Assembly: GCA_017301995.1 (NCBI GenBank)
Contig: JAFLEH010000023.1
Location: 1 to 64,000, forward strand
Direction: 5' to 3'
DNA length: 64,000 nucleotides
Source: Verrucomicrobiota bacterium
Lineage (GTDB): Bacteria > Verrucomicrobiota > Verrucomicrobiia > Verrucomicrobiales > Akkermansiaceae
Under the pieces are notes generated by a model. That model saw only the letters and a list, made by a program, of their open reading frames with translations, did not search any database and had not been told where the DNA came from. Positions 25,644 to 34,729 of this stretch are shown here, one piece after another (the stretch's first letter is position 1; every line of letters begins with the position of its first letter). The position numbers and the translations under genes are program-made.

Positions 25644-28310
25644 TTATTTTCGCAAATTGGTATCAAACCGGATCGACCACGCGGTGGAAGCGGTTTCCGC
25701 GCGCCTGATCGAAAGCGTTAGAATATCGCCGCTGACGGTTGTCGGGACCGGCTTGCGGTCCACGGACGCCCCGGAGGGCTGATATCCGGCGGGAACCCGG
25801 ACGAGAATCCGGTAGTCATCGTTGGCGATCACCCGGCTGCGGCCTTCCAGCGTGTTGGCCGCCGGATTCCATGCGAGCAGCTCGATTTCCGCGGCACCTT
25901 GGGACAGGTGGCGGTTGGTGGAAACGACCTGCGGACGATCCAGCGCCTCGCGGATCGCGAACGATTGCAGACCCATCGGGTCGATGGCGGCCAGATCGAA
26001 CGATCCCTTCACCGCGCCAAGGGTCTTCCCGGACCAGAACTCGTGGACCAGATAGGTTCTGGCGGGATCGAGTCCGAGGTCGGCGAAGGCCACTTTGGCG
26101 GCCGGCATCGGATTTTTCGTCCAGTTCAGCCGGTGAAGGACATTCCAGTGGTCGAAGCCGGTGTCGAACTCGTTGAGCCAATACGGACACACGTCGCCGA
26201 ATTGGTCGGCGTCGATCGGCGATGGGGCCGATCCCGATTGGATGGAGCCGCGCTCCGTTTCCCGAAGGGTGTTGGTTTTCTGCGGATCGAAGTCGTAGAG
26301 CTGGCCGGGCACCGACCAGACCACCGGTGAGGAAGCGCGCAGGCCGCGGAGATTGCGGTCGTCCTGATAGACCTGGGGCGAATCGCTGAGCATGAGCATC
26401 GACCCCGCGATGGACGCGAGCGCCGGGCGGATCAGTGTGTCGTTGGGAACGGCGGCGATGTCCTTGGTGGAGCGGACGTTTCCGGCCTCCGCCGCGGCTT
26501 TCTTCGGCAGCACGTCGCAGTGGTCGGGATCGTTGATCCAAACGAGGCCGTTGAACGAGTTGTATTGTTGGAGCGTGACCGGCCCATAGCCGTCGCCGCC
26601 GATGCGGCAGGCGTCCGCGAGGCCGATGGACTCCGGCAGCACACCCCAGCACGAGAGGATGAACGTGTCCTTGCCCAGCTCCTCGCGGGCGATCCGGAGG
26701 TAGTTGCGGAACAGCTCGGCCGGCGTTATGCCCCGTGCCGCGAACCATTGCGGATTGCGGTGGAAGTTATCATATAACATGTGGCGGAGTTGGTCGATTT
26801 TCACATAGTCCATGCCGGCGGCGCGCAGGCCGCGGAACGTGGGACGGATCAGAGCGTCCACCGCCTCGGGCCGGGTGGTGTCCACGCCATAGCTGGCCCA
26901 CGCCGCGGGAAACGGCTTGCCGTCCGTTCCGGTGACGAACCAGTCCGGATGGGCTTGTGCGGTGGCGTTGTCCGAGAAGAAACATCCCATCCACAGCGCC
27001 GGGAGGAAACCGGCTTTCCTAACCGAGTTGCAATACCCATCCAGTCCGCCGGGAAAGCGGTCCAGCCGCCAATCCAGCCAGGTATCGGGCAGTCCGCCGA
27101 TGTAGCCCGAACTATGGGGCGCATGGCCGCGCGCGTCGTCGTGGCGCCCCTGATAGACGTCGTCGAGCTGGATGTAGCGGTAGCCGTAATCGGCGAACCG
27201 TTTTTCCTGCCAGACCTTCAGCGTGTCGTCGATGTGGCTCTGGCGGCAGTTGCGCATGTAGGCCCACCAGCTCGACCAACCGGTGATCGAGTCGCGTCGG
27301 ACCTGATAGGTCCATGGCCGGTAGTGGGCGAGGTTGCGGTGTTTCTGATAGAAACGGGGGCGGAAGTTCACCGTCAGCTCGCCGCCCGCCGCGGTGATGG
27401 CGAACTCGCGGCCGTCGGCGGAAGCGCGCGAAGGAGAAACCAAGGTCCCGGCGGGAAACTCGAGCATCCAATCGGCGGTCCGATCATAAACCGCGTTGTT
27501 GCGGAGGTTTTCCGAAGCGCCATGGCTGGTGCGGATCAGCGGGAATTTCTTCTGCACCGGACCGTAGGTTTCCGCGGCGATGGCTTCGGCTCCGGCGGAA
27601 ACCCGCAGGCGGGATTCGCCGGACAAGCGGATCCTGAGGGTCTGGGTGATACCGCCGTGTGGCCCGGTCTGTTCCGATAGACCAACCGTGGCCCCCTGCG
27701 GCAATGTTAGAACCGGCGACCCGGCGTAGGTGAGCGTGCCGGATCCCGCGGCGCGCGCGAGGCCGGCGTTCGGCGGCGAAAGCGGCGGGTCCGGCGGCGC
27801 GGGCGGCGTCCATTCGGTGGGAACGGAGCCACCATAGACTATCACGGGCTTCAGCCAATCCGCGTGATCGGAATCATTGCTGTCGCCGCCGTTGGTGACG
27901 GCAAGCATGAGCGACCGCACGCCGGTTAGAGCGACATCACAGACCGTGGCCTCTTTTCCCGGCTTGAGGATGCCGCTGGTCCATAGCTCGCGCCCGTCGC
28001 CGATCAGCTTGAACTCGACGCTGGCGGGGCCGGCGGCAGATTCGTCGTCCACCCCGACTTTCGCGGTGAACTGGGTGGCTTTGCCGTCCAGCGAAAGCAG
28101 CAGCACACTCGGCGCGTGAGTGCCGATCCCGCGGGCAAACGCTTTTCCTCCGACCCGCAGCGGCGCGCCGCCGATGGATCTGTTTGGCACCGGTTTCCCC
28201 CATCCGGTTGATAGAGTCCTCAGTGGCAGGGTTTCAACCTGCAATTCCGCCGCATTGATAGACGCGGCGCAGGCAAGAAGGGCGAGGAAGGAAAATCGGA
28301 ACGTTTTCAT
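25644..28310 (-). CDS. secreted NPCBM-domain glycosidase, clan GH-D (alpha-galactosidase-like)
   Basis: ATG 28310 starts a clear signal peptide (M-K-T-F-R-F-S-F-L-A-L-L-A; cleavage near 21), giving 888 residues. Residues ~22-165 form an NPCBM-type beta-sandwich (G-K-A-F-A-R-G-I-G-T-H-A-P-S, V-G-V-D-D-E). The catalytic barrel is about 330-730. G-M-D-Y-V-K-I-D-Q (~500) matches the GH27/GH36 nucleophile strand Y-x-K-x-D, and C-R-I-G-G-D-G-Y-G (~568) matches the R-x-x-x-D acid/base motif. W-W-A-Y-M-R-N-C-R and Y-R-Y-I-Q-L-D-D are further barrel strands. It is expected to release alpha-galactosyl or related residues outside the cytoplasm. It ends at a clear terminator. Confidence 0.78.
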   Translation of the reverse strand: MKTFRFSFLALLACAASINAAELQVETLPLRTLSTGWGKPVPNRSIGGAPLRVGGKAFARGIGTHAPSVLLLSLDGKATQFTAKVGVDDESAAGPASVEFKLIGDGRELWTSGILKPGKEATVCDVALTGVRSLMLAVTNGGDSNDSDHADWLKPVIVYGGSVPTEWTPPAPPDPPLSPPNAGLARAAGSGTLTYAGSPVLTLPQGATVGLSEQTGPHGGITQTLRIRLSGESRLRVSAGAEAIAAETYGPVQKKFPLIRTSHGASENLRNNAVYDRTADWMLEFPAGTLVSPSRASADGREFAITAAGGELTVNFRPRFYQKHRNLAHYRPWTYQVRRDSITGWSSWWAYMRNCRQSHIDDTLKVWQEKRFADYGYRYIQLDDVYQGRHDDARGHAPHSSGYIGGLPDTWLDWRLDRFPGGLDGYCNSVRKAGFLPALWMGCFFSDNATAQAHPDWFVTGTDGKPFPAAWASYGVDTTRPEAVDALIRPTFRGLRAAGMDYVKIDQLRHMLYDNFHRNPQWFAARGITPAELFRNYLRIAREELGKDTFILSCWGVLPESIGLADACRIGGDGYGPVTLQQYNSFNGLVWINDPDHCDVLPKKAAAEAGNVRSTKDIAAVPNDTLIRPALASIAGSMLMLSDSPQVYQDDRNLRGLRASSPVVWSVPGQLYDFDPQKTNTLRETERGSIQSGSAPSPIDADQFGDVCPYWLNEFDTGFDHWNVLHRLNWTKNPMPAAKVAFADLGLDPARTYLVHEFWSGKTLGAVKGSFDLAAIDPMGLQSFAIREALDRPQVVSTNRHLSQGAAEIELLAWNPAANTLEGRSRVIANDDYRILVRVPAGYQPSGASVDRKPVPTTVSGDILTLSIRRAETASTAWSIRFDTNLRK

Positions 28311-28387
28311 GGCAACCGGATGATTCAAAAGCACGCGGCCATTGTCTCAAACGGAATGACGGCTGGCAATCCGGATTTCGGCGGGGT

Positions 28388-29161
28388 TCATCTCCCGTCC
28401 CACGCGCCGAGGTCCACCAACTGGCGGGTGGCCGCCGCCGCCCATCCGCGGTTGGCGGCGGGCGAAGCGGGTGACGGATGGAGAACCCGCCCGACCTTCG
28501 CCTTGCTGCCCGCGGCCTCCGCGGCGCGCGTCAGCCGGACCTCGGCGAAACCGCCGACTCCAACGAGAAACTCCGGCCGCAGGACGCGGATCATGTCGGT
28601 TAGATGGACGAGGCAGGCTTCCTCCACCGGCGCCATTTCGCCGGAAGGGAGCTTATCGGGTGTTAGATTCGCGCCGGACGCTCCCATCCAAACCAGCGGG
28701 CAGAAATTGTGGACGAAATGCCCCGCGAAAAACGCCTCAGGGGTTCCGAATTTCTCCGCGAACAGGCCCCACAACCGCCGACCGCTCACCTCCGACCGCG
28801 CGCACGCGAAGCCTTCCACGGGACGCTTCGGATGCTCCACGGCCGGGCGGTCCACCGGTTCCTCGATCCGCAGCCATTCCTTCACCGCGGCCACCTCGCC
28901 GAACGGCACGCCGGTTTGCGCCATGCCGAATGGACCCGGATTCATGCCGAGCAGCAGCACCCGTTTGCGGCCTTTGCCGTAGCGTTCCAGATAATGCTCG
29001 TGCGCGCGCCGGGCGTAGTCCAGCGGCAGATAGACATGGGTCACCGGCGCGGAAAACCTGAGGTCCCGCAGCGCCGCCGCCAGTTCACGTGAGGATTCGA
29101 TCAGTCGGTTCACCGGGCCAGCCAATCCGATCCGCCGCCACCGCGCAACCCTCCGCTGCAT
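28388..29161 (-). CDS. smug1: single-strand-selective uracil-DNA glycosylase, SMUG1 type
   Basis: 257 residues with the full SMUG1 signature. G-M-N-P-G-P-F-G-M-A-Q-T-G-V-P-F-G (72-88) is the water-activating and uracil-binding loop with the catalytic Asn in position 2 of M-N-P-G. H-N-F-C-P-L-V-W-M holds N152, which reads the uracil face. H228-P-S-P-x-x-P-x-A-N is the DNA-intercalating, leucine-loop-side motif. It excises uracil and oxidised pyrimidines such as 5-hydroxymethyluracil in base-excision repair. Bacterial SMUG1 is scattered but known in Verrucomicrobia. It is divergent from the CBS gene and may share transcription with the downstream glycosidase 77 bases away. Confidence 0.92.
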   Translation of the reverse strand: MQRRVARWRRIGLAGPVNRLIESSRELAAALRDLRFSAPVTHVYLPLDYARRAHEHYLERYGKGRKRVLLLGMNPGPFGMAQTGVPFGEVAAVKEWLRIEEPVDRPAVEHPKRPVEGFACARSEVSGRRLWGLFAEKFGTPEAFFAGHFVHNFCPLVWMGASGANLTPDKLPSGEMAPVEEACLVHLTDMIRVLRPEFLVGVGGFAEVRLTRAAEAAGSKAKVGRVLHPSPASPAANRGWAAAATRQLVDLGAWDGR

Positions 29162-29241
29162 CGTTGCGCGGATTTTCCGATTCCTTCCTTGCGGAACCGG
29201 GGTTCTTCCCTATGGTGCGAGTGTAACAACCTCATCACTCC

Positions 29242-29694
29242 ATGGAAATCTCAGGCACGATCCGACAAATCCTCGCGGCGAAAAACAGCAATTCGGTCAT
29301 CGCGACCCATCCCGGCGCGCTGGTGTTCGACGCGCTCACCCTCATGGGCGCCCACAACATCGGAGCCCTCGTCGTGACCGAAAACGATGCCGTCGTCGGA
29401 ATGTTTTCCGAGCGCGACTACAGCCGCAAAGTGATCCTCCAGGGCAGAACCTCCCGCGATACCCGCGTCGGCGAAATCCTCTCCCAACCCGCCATCACCA
29501 TCGCGCCCGACGAAACGATCGAAGCCTGCATGGAACGCATGACCGTCCACCGCATCCGCCACCTGCCGGTCGTGGACGGCGAGAAACTCGTCGGCGTCGT
29601 TTCCATCGGCGACGTGGTGAACTGGATCATGCACGCCCAGCGCCACGCGATCCAACAACTCAGCGGCTACATCAGCGGCGGGTATCCGGGATGA
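29242..29694 (+). CDS. tandem CBS-domain protein
   Basis: 150 residues made of a single Bateman module. CBS1 (about 12-65) contains L-V-V-T-E-N-D-A-V-V-G-M-F-S-E-R-D-Y-S-R-K, and CBS2 (about 78-133) contains M-T-V-H-R-I-R-H-L-P-V-V-D-G-E-K-L-V-G-V-V-S-I-G-D. The S-E-R-D-Y and S-I-G-D-V positions match adenosine-ligand sites. Stand-alone CBS pairs sense AMP, ATP or SAM and regulate partner proteins; no partner is evident. The stop codon falls inside a segment duplicated from the tail of the metallophosphoesterase gene at 30270, so the last residues may be acquired. Confidence 0.88.
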   Translation: MEISGTIRQILAAKNSNSVIATHPGALVFDALTLMGAHNIGALVVTENDAVVGMFSERDYSRKVILQGRTSRDTRVGEILSQPAITIAPDETIEACMERMTVHRIRHLPVVDGEKLVGVVSIGDVVNWIMHAQRHAIQQLSGYISGGYPG

Positions 29695-29737
29695 TCCGCG
29701 GATCGGTGAAGAAACCGGTCGCGTTGTGGCCGCCGGA
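29687..29737 (-). pseudogene. duplicated tail of the metallophosphoesterase gene
   Basis: The plus-strand sequence here aligns with 30277-30325, the 3' end of the metallophosphoesterase gene, with four mismatches over the first 47 bases by eye. Read on the minus strand it encodes G-G-H-N-A-T-G-F-F-T-D-P-R-I-I-P-D, against G-G-H-N-A-T-G-F-F-T-D-L-R-I-I-P-H in the intact gene. It overlaps the CBS stop codon. The rest of the phosphoesterase is absent. Confidence 0.7.
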
Positions 29738-29778
29738 CCGGCCATGTTGTTGGACCCGGGACTACGTCCCGATAGGCT

Positions 29779-30213
29779 TTACATTGGCTCCCCGCCTTCC
29801 AGCCGTTCGAGTTTCCCAAGCAACCGCTGGCGGGATCCCTCGTAGCGGTTACGGGCGGCTGCGTAGTCCTTCGCATCGGCCAGACGGCGGGCCACAATGT
29901 AAAAGCCGCCCGCCAAGCCGATCAGTCCGGGCACGCAGGTAGCAAGACCTCCATTCAGCGGAGATCCGGGAGTTAGAACAAGCGCCCCAAGAGCCACAAA
30001 AACGCCTCCATTCCAGAGTGCCCATCCGACCGTCGGCTCATGGAGTCCGCCATACTTGCCCCGGATCAGCATGGATTGTTTCGTTTTGGTCCATTCATGT
30101 TCCAACATTTCCAGCTGGAGTTTCAGCCGCAACACAGGAGCCTCATCCGTGTTCTCCGCCGGCCCGGAAATGTCAGAATCTTCGCGAATCGAGCGGTTTG
30201 TCTCCGCAGTCAT
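29779..30213 (-). CDS. small inner-membrane protein, unknown function
   Basis: ATG 30213 (M-T-A-E-T-N-R-S) gives 144 residues; a longer frame runs antisense into the metallophosphoesterase and is not credible. A polar N-terminus with a helical segment (L-R-L-K-L-Q-L-E-M-L-E-H-E-W) precedes two hydrophobic helices, about 66-85 and 93-110 (G-G-V-F-V-A-L-G-A-L-V-L; G-L-I-G-L-A-G-G-F-Y-I-V). The tail is a basic coiled helix (R-Y-E-G-S-R-Q-R-L-L-G-K-L-E-R-L). No family was recognised. The gene sits between the duplicated fragment and its parent, so it may have been inserted or retained during that rearrangement. Confidence 0.6.
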   Translation of the reverse strand: MTAETNRSIREDSDISGPAENTDEAPVLRLKLQLEMLEHEWTKTKQSMLIRGKYGGLHEPTVGWALWNGGVFVALGALVLTPGSPLNGGLATCVPGLIGLAGGFYIVARRLADAKDYAAARNRYEGSRQRLLGKLERLEGGEPM

Positions 30214-30269
30214 GAGTGGATAGTTGGCCGACCCTGACGACAAGTCAAGCAAACGGCGGCGGACTCCGG

Positions 30270-31259
30270 TTAATGCGGGATGATCCGCAGATCCGTGAAG
30301 AATCCGGTGGCGTTGTGGCCGCCGACCCATTGAGGGATGTTGTTTTTCACATCGAGGGCCTGGCGGTGGGTGTGGCCGGCGAGGATGGCTAACAAATTTG
30401 GCGCGGCGAACACGGCCCGGTGGAAAGCGAGCGTGGCCTCGGTTTGCCCGCCGGCGTGCCACGGTGGGCGGCGTTCGAGTTTGAAGTCCTTGTCCGTTTC
30501 CGGTCCCCAATCCGGGTGGCCGCAGCCATAACCGATAGGCCGGCCGGGGATATACAACGGGATGTGGATCAGCAGCACCAACGGCATTCCGGACGCCACC
30601 TGTACGTTGAAAAACTCCAACTGCTGCGGAAGAACCTCGTAAACCGAGTTGTCGATGGCCACGAAACGGACGCCGTTCACGTCATAGCTCGCGAACAGCG
30701 GGTTGTTTCCCTGATAGAACGGCTCGAGCCGTTTCTCCAGCCAGGTTTCGCGCAACTCCACCGAACTCCCCGGCATGCCCTCGTAGTGCCAATCGTGGTT
30801 GCCCGCGATGTAGGCGAAGGGGATCCCGGTTTCCCCGAGCTTCTCCATCACCCGCTCAACCCCGGCTTCGGACGGGAAACTCAGAATATCGCCGGTTAGG
30901 GCGAGGAAATCGGGCTTTTCCCGCATCGCGAGGTCCAGCGTCCGATCGAACGCCTCCTCGGCGGAAATCGTCTCGTTGGTTAGAAAATGCCGGTTCGCCC
31001 GATAGCCTCCGGCCATGCGGTCGCTGTATTGCCGGAACGGATCCTCGCGCCCGTCGCGGATCGCGAGATGCGTGTCGGTTAGCTGAAACACCCGCAGCGG
31101 TTTCACGGAGGCCGCCGTCCGGATGGTGGCTCGGTTTCCATCGGAGGAAAACACGTTCCCGCCACCGGCGGGTGAGGACGGTTTCACGGAATCCCCGCGC
31201 GCGCCGGACGCGGCGCAGGCGGACAGGGCGGTGGCTTGAATGAAGGCGCGGCGGTCCAT
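30270..31259 (-). CDS. exported calcineurin-like metallophosphoesterase
   Basis: 329 residues. The N-terminus (M-D-R-R-A-F-I-Q-A-T-A-L-S-A-C) resembles a Tat or lipoprotein leader: twin arginines followed by a hydrophobic stretch. The metal-binding signature is complete: T-D62-T-H64, L-T-G-D-I (~121), G-N-H-D-W-H (~150), a histidine in L-L-I-H-I-P-L, and A-G-H-T-H-R near residue 300. It should hydrolyse a phosphomono- or diester in the periplasm, folding around a two-metal centre. It is transcribed away from the repeat array upstream of its start and looks monocistronic. A short degenerate copy of its 3' end lies at 29687. Confidence 0.88.
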   Translation of the reverse strand: MDRRAFIQATALSACAASGARGDSVKPSSPAGGGNVFSSDGNRATIRTAASVKPLRVFQLTDTHLAIRDGREDPFRQYSDRMAGGYRANRHFLTNETISAEEAFDRTLDLAMREKPDFLALTGDILSFPSEAGVERVMEKLGETGIPFAYIAGNHDWHYEGMPGSSVELRETWLEKRLEPFYQGNNPLFASYDVNGVRFVAIDNSVYEVLPQQLEFFNVQVASGMPLVLLIHIPLYIPGRPIGYGCGHPDWGPETDKDFKLERRPPWHAGGQTEATLAFHRAVFAAPNLLAILAGHTHRQALDVKNNIPQWVGGHNATGFFTDLRIIPH

Positions 31260-31389
31260 GGATTGCTTGAGGGGTGCCTCCTATACGATGGAAACCCGCC
31301 TTTATTGCACAACGGACGCGGCGGCGGATTCCAACGCCGGAGGATCCCAACCTATCAATGAACCCGACCGAAATCATTGATGCTCGGTT

Positions 31390-32224
31390 TGTCCCCCATC
31401 ACCGGCTTTCCCACAGGCTTTCCGGGCCTCAGGGCCGAAGTGCGACGGTCATAGACGCGCCGCTACAGGTGGCGAAAGGGCAAGCCTGTAGCGGCGCTCT
31501 GCGAGCGTCGGAGCGAAAGATCGATAGCGCCTTGGAATCGGCCTTTGATTGACGAATGACGATTGTTGATCTCAACATCCAATCACCGGCTTTTCCACAG
31601 ACTTCCCAGGCCTCAGGGCCGAAGTGCGACGGTCATAGACGCGCCGCTACAGTTGGCGAAAGGGCAAGCCTGTAGCGGCGCTCTGCGAGCGTCGGAGCGA
31701 AAGATTGATAGCGCCTTGGAAACGGCCTTTGATTGACGAATGACGATTGTTGATCTCAACGTCCAATCACCGGCTTTTCCACAGGCTTCCCGGGCCTCGG
31801 GGCCGAAGTGCGACGGTCATAGACGCGCCGCTACAGGTGGCGAAAGGGCAAGCCTGTAGCGGCGCTCTGCGAGCGTCGGAGCGAAAGATCGATAGCGCCT
31901 TGGAAACGGCCTTTGATTGACCAATGACGATTGTTGGTTTCTGATTGTTGATCTCAATATCCAATCATCGGCTTTTGCACAGACTTCCCGGGCCTCGGGG
32001 CCGAAGTGCGACGGTCATAGACGCGCCGCTACAGGTGGCGAAAGGGCAAGCCTGTAGCGGCGCTCTGCGAGCGTCGGAGCGAAAGATCGATAGCGCCTTG
32101 GAAGCGGCCTTTGATTGACGAATGACGATTGTTGATCTCAACATCCAATCATCGGCTTTTCCACAGGCTTTCCCGGGCCTCGGGGCTGAAGTGCGACGGT
32201 CATAGACGCGCCGCTACAGGTGGC
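31390..32224. repeat. 184-bp tandem repeat array, about 4.5 copies, each with a GC hairpin
   Basis: Units can be registered on the core TGCGACGG at 31441, 31625, 31809, 32007 and 32192, so spacings are 184, 184, 198 and 185 bases. The longer spacing comes from an extra run containing TTGTTGGTTTCTGA. Each full unit contains the inverted repeat GCGCCGCTACAG...CTGTAGCGGCGC (12 of 12 pairing, 17-base loop), then a CTTTGATTGA segment, an A/T-richer link, and CTTTTCCACAG followed by GGCCTCGGGGCC. The last copy is truncated and ends exactly where pheT stops (32225). No coding frame is conserved across units. Confidence 0.92.
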
Positions 32225-34624
32225 CTACCGGAACTTCACGCCGAGCTTCGCGGTTAGGGCGTCGAGGACCTTCTTGTGGACCGTGTCGAATTCGGCGGCG
32301 GTTAGGGTGGCGGTGGCGGAGCGGTAGTGGAAACGGTAGGCCACGGATTTGCGGTCGGCGGGGAGCTTTTGGCCGGTGGGGTCGGTGAAGACGTCGAAGC
32401 ACTCGTAGGACACCAGGAGCGGCTCGGCGAGGTTGGCGAGGACCTTCTCGATGTCGGCGTTGGGAGTGGAGATCGGGAGTTCCATGGCGGCGTCGCGGGA
32501 GGAGCCGGGGAACTGCGGGAGGTCGGCCACCTGGCTGATGCCGACGAGCAGCTTGCGCATTTTAGTTAGATCGAGTTCGGCGATGTAAACCGGGTGGGTT
32601 AGATCGAGTTCGCGTTCGCGGGCAGGGGTGAGGCGGGCGAAGACGCCGATGTTCTGGTCGTCGGCCTTGATATCGGCGGCGAGGACGAAGCCGTCGCGGT
32701 CGCGCGGGGCGAGCTGGACGGTTCGGCCGCCCAACAGAGCGGACAGCGCGCCCTTGAGGTCGTAGAGGTCGGCGACGCGTTCGGGGGCGGTCCAACCGGC
32801 CGGTTGGGCGGGGCCGGCGACGAGGATGGCGAGGGTTTCGCTTTCCTGGTCCTTGGCCTTGCCTCCGCCGGCGTTGCGGAACACGCGGCCCATTTCGAAT
32901 AGGCGGAGGGATTTCGCCTGCTGGCGGGCGTTTCTAACCGCCGAGGCGACCAGGCCGGGCACGATGCTGGGGCGCATCACCGCGTGGTCCTCGCTGAGCG
33001 GGAGTTTCACGCGGATCACATCGCCGTCCTGCAAGGGCCGCAGCGGCAGGGCGTCGGGCAACTGGTTGTCGGCGATGAGTTTGATCGTCTGGCACTCGTG
33101 GAAACCGAGGGCGGCGAGGCGGCGGCGCAGCACCATGTCCGCGTCGTAGGCCGCGTCCACCGGGCTGGCGGGGACGAAGGAGCCTTGGGCGCGCGACGGC
33201 ACGCGGTCGAGGCCGTGGACTCGGGCGATTTCCTCGACGAGGTCGATGTGGCGTTGGAGGTCGGCGCGGAACGACGGGACCCGCCAGCGCGAGCCGGCGC
33301 CGGACTCGTCGGCCAGCTTGGTCAGGCCGAGCCGGGTGAGGATCGCCTCCGCATCGGTTAGGGAAACCGAGCCGCCCATGAGTTGGTTGAGCTTGGCGTG
33401 GTCGAGAGCCACCGTGTCGGTTAGGCTAGGCGGAGAACCTGCCGCGAGGGTGATGTTTTCGGCGGTGCCGCCGGCGGTTTCGAGGATGAGTTTGACGGCC
33501 AGGTGGGACGCGGGAAGCACGCCTTCCGGGTCCGCGCCGCGCTCGAAGCGGTAGGACGAATCCGACGAAAGCGCGGTGCGCCGCGAGGTGCGGCGGATGC
33601 CCTGCGGGGTGAACCACGCGGACTCCAACAAAATGTCCGTGGTGCCCGCGGTGACACCGCTGTCGAGACCGCCCATGACTCCGCCGAGCGCCAGCGCCGC
33701 GCCGGATTCGTCGGAAATGAGCAGGTCGTCGGGTGTTAGGACGTGGACCGATTCGTCGAGCGCGGTGAACGTCTCGCCCTCGGCGGCCTGGCGGACCACG
33801 ATGGCTCCAGTGAGTTTCGCCGCATCGAACGCGTGGAGCGGCTGGCCGAGTTCGTGGAGGACGAAGTTGGTGACATCGACGATGTTGTTGATCGGGCGCA
33901 GGCCGATGGCTTCGAGGCGTTGTTTGAGCCAGGCCGGGCTTTCCTTCACGGTGACGCCGGAGATTCTAACCGCGGTGTAAAGCGGGCAGGCGTCCGGCGC
34001 GTCGATGCGGATCCGGTCAGTGGGCGAGACGCCCACGCTCCTTGACGGGATGTCCAGCGGCAGCAGCGGAGTTTCCAACAGCGTCGCCAGTTCGCGGGCC
34101 ATGCCGCGGTGGCTGAGCAGGTCGGGTCGGTTAGGAGTGACTTCAAGCTCCAGCAACGTGTCCGAATCGAACATTTCCTTGACCGGCTTGCCGATCTCGG
34201 CATCGGCCGGGAGGATCAGCAGCCCGTCCACATCCGGCGGCAGGCCGATTTCCACCGCGGACGCGAGCATCCCGCGCGACTCCACGCCGCGCATCTTGGT
34301 TTCGCCGATGGTGAACCCGCCGGGCAGTTCCGCGCCGGGCAGGCAGCACGGGACCAAGTCGCCCACCTGATAGTTTTTCGCGCCGCAAACGATCTGGCGG
34401 AGCGCGCCCTCGCCGGCGTCCACCTGGGTGACCTTCAGCTTGTCGGCGTTCGGGTGCTGCACCGCCTCGACGATCTTCGCGACGACGATTTTGCCGGAGG
34501 CGATGCCTTTGGTGGCGATGCCCTCCACCTCCACGCCGGCGAAGGTGAGGAGACTGTCGATCTCGGCAACGGACTTGCCGGTTAGGTCGAGATGGGAGGA
34601 GAGCCAGTTGAGGGAGATGTTCAT
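32225..34624 (-). CDS. pheT: phenylalanine--tRNA ligase beta subunit
   Basis: 799 residues, full length for bacterial PheT. It opens M-N-I-S-L-N-W-L. The EMAP/tRNA-binding domain (~40-150) contains H-P-N-A-D-K-L-K-V-T-Q-V-D. The B3/B4 editing domain (~205-375) has R-P-I-N-N-I-V-D-V-T-N-F-V. The B5 domain follows (~400-475), then a catalytic-like core with R-R-L-A-A-L-G-F-H-E-C-Q. The C-terminal FDX-anticodon-binding domain ends F-D-T-V-H-K-K-V-L-D-A-L. With PheS it forms the heterotetramer that charges tRNA-Phe. It lies 105 bases after pheS; that gap contains short CTTGTGT repeats and no terminator. Its last codon abuts the 184-bp repeat array. Confidence 0.97.
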   Translation of the reverse strand: MNISLNWLSSHLDLTGKSVAEIDSLLTFAGVEVEGIATKGIASGKIVVAKIVEAVQHPNADKLKVTQVDAGEGALRQIVCGAKNYQVGDLVPCCLPGAELPGGFTIGETKMRGVESRGMLASAVEIGLPPDVDGLLILPADAEIGKPVKEMFDSDTLLELEVTPNRPDLLSHRGMARELATLLETPLLPLDIPSRSVGVSPTDRIRIDAPDACPLYTAVRISGVTVKESPAWLKQRLEAIGLRPINNIVDVTNFVLHELGQPLHAFDAAKLTGAIVVRQAAEGETFTALDESVHVLTPDDLLISDESGAALALGGVMGGLDSGVTAGTTDILLESAWFTPQGIRRTSRRTALSSDSSYRFERGADPEGVLPASHLAVKLILETAGGTAENITLAAGSPPSLTDTVALDHAKLNQLMGGSVSLTDAEAILTRLGLTKLADESGAGSRWRVPSFRADLQRHIDLVEEIARVHGLDRVPSRAQGSFVPASPVDAAYDADMVLRRRLAALGFHECQTIKLIADNQLPDALPLRPLQDGDVIRVKLPLSEDHAVMRPSIVPGLVASAVRNARQQAKSLRLFEMGRVFRNAGGGKAKDQESETLAILVAGPAQPAGWTAPERVADLYDLKGALSALLGGRTVQLAPRDRDGFVLAADIKADDQNIGVFARLTPARERELDLTHPVYIAELDLTKMRKLLVGISQVADLPQFPGSSRDAAMELPISTPNADIEKVLANLAEPLLVSYECFDVFTDPTGQKLPADRKSVAYRFHYRSATATLTAAEFDTVHKKVLDALTAKLGVKFR

Positions 34625-34729
34625 GGTGGAAATCGGAGGATAAGCCGGACGGGTCGGATAGGTCTGACAGATCGGACGGATGCGTGCGTCTTGTGTCTTG
34701 TGTCTTGAAGCGAAGCGGTCTTGTGTCTT

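Noticed and set aside
31390-32224. Replication origin: each 184-bp unit contains TTTTCCACA, one base from the DnaA box TTATCCACA.
   Set aside because: Only one weak box per 184 bases, all in the same repeat copy, no AT-rich unwinding region and no dnaA/dnaN neighbourhood.
31390-32224. CRISPR array.
   Set aside because: Whole 184-base units are near-identical; there are no unique 30-40 base spacers and no cas genes.
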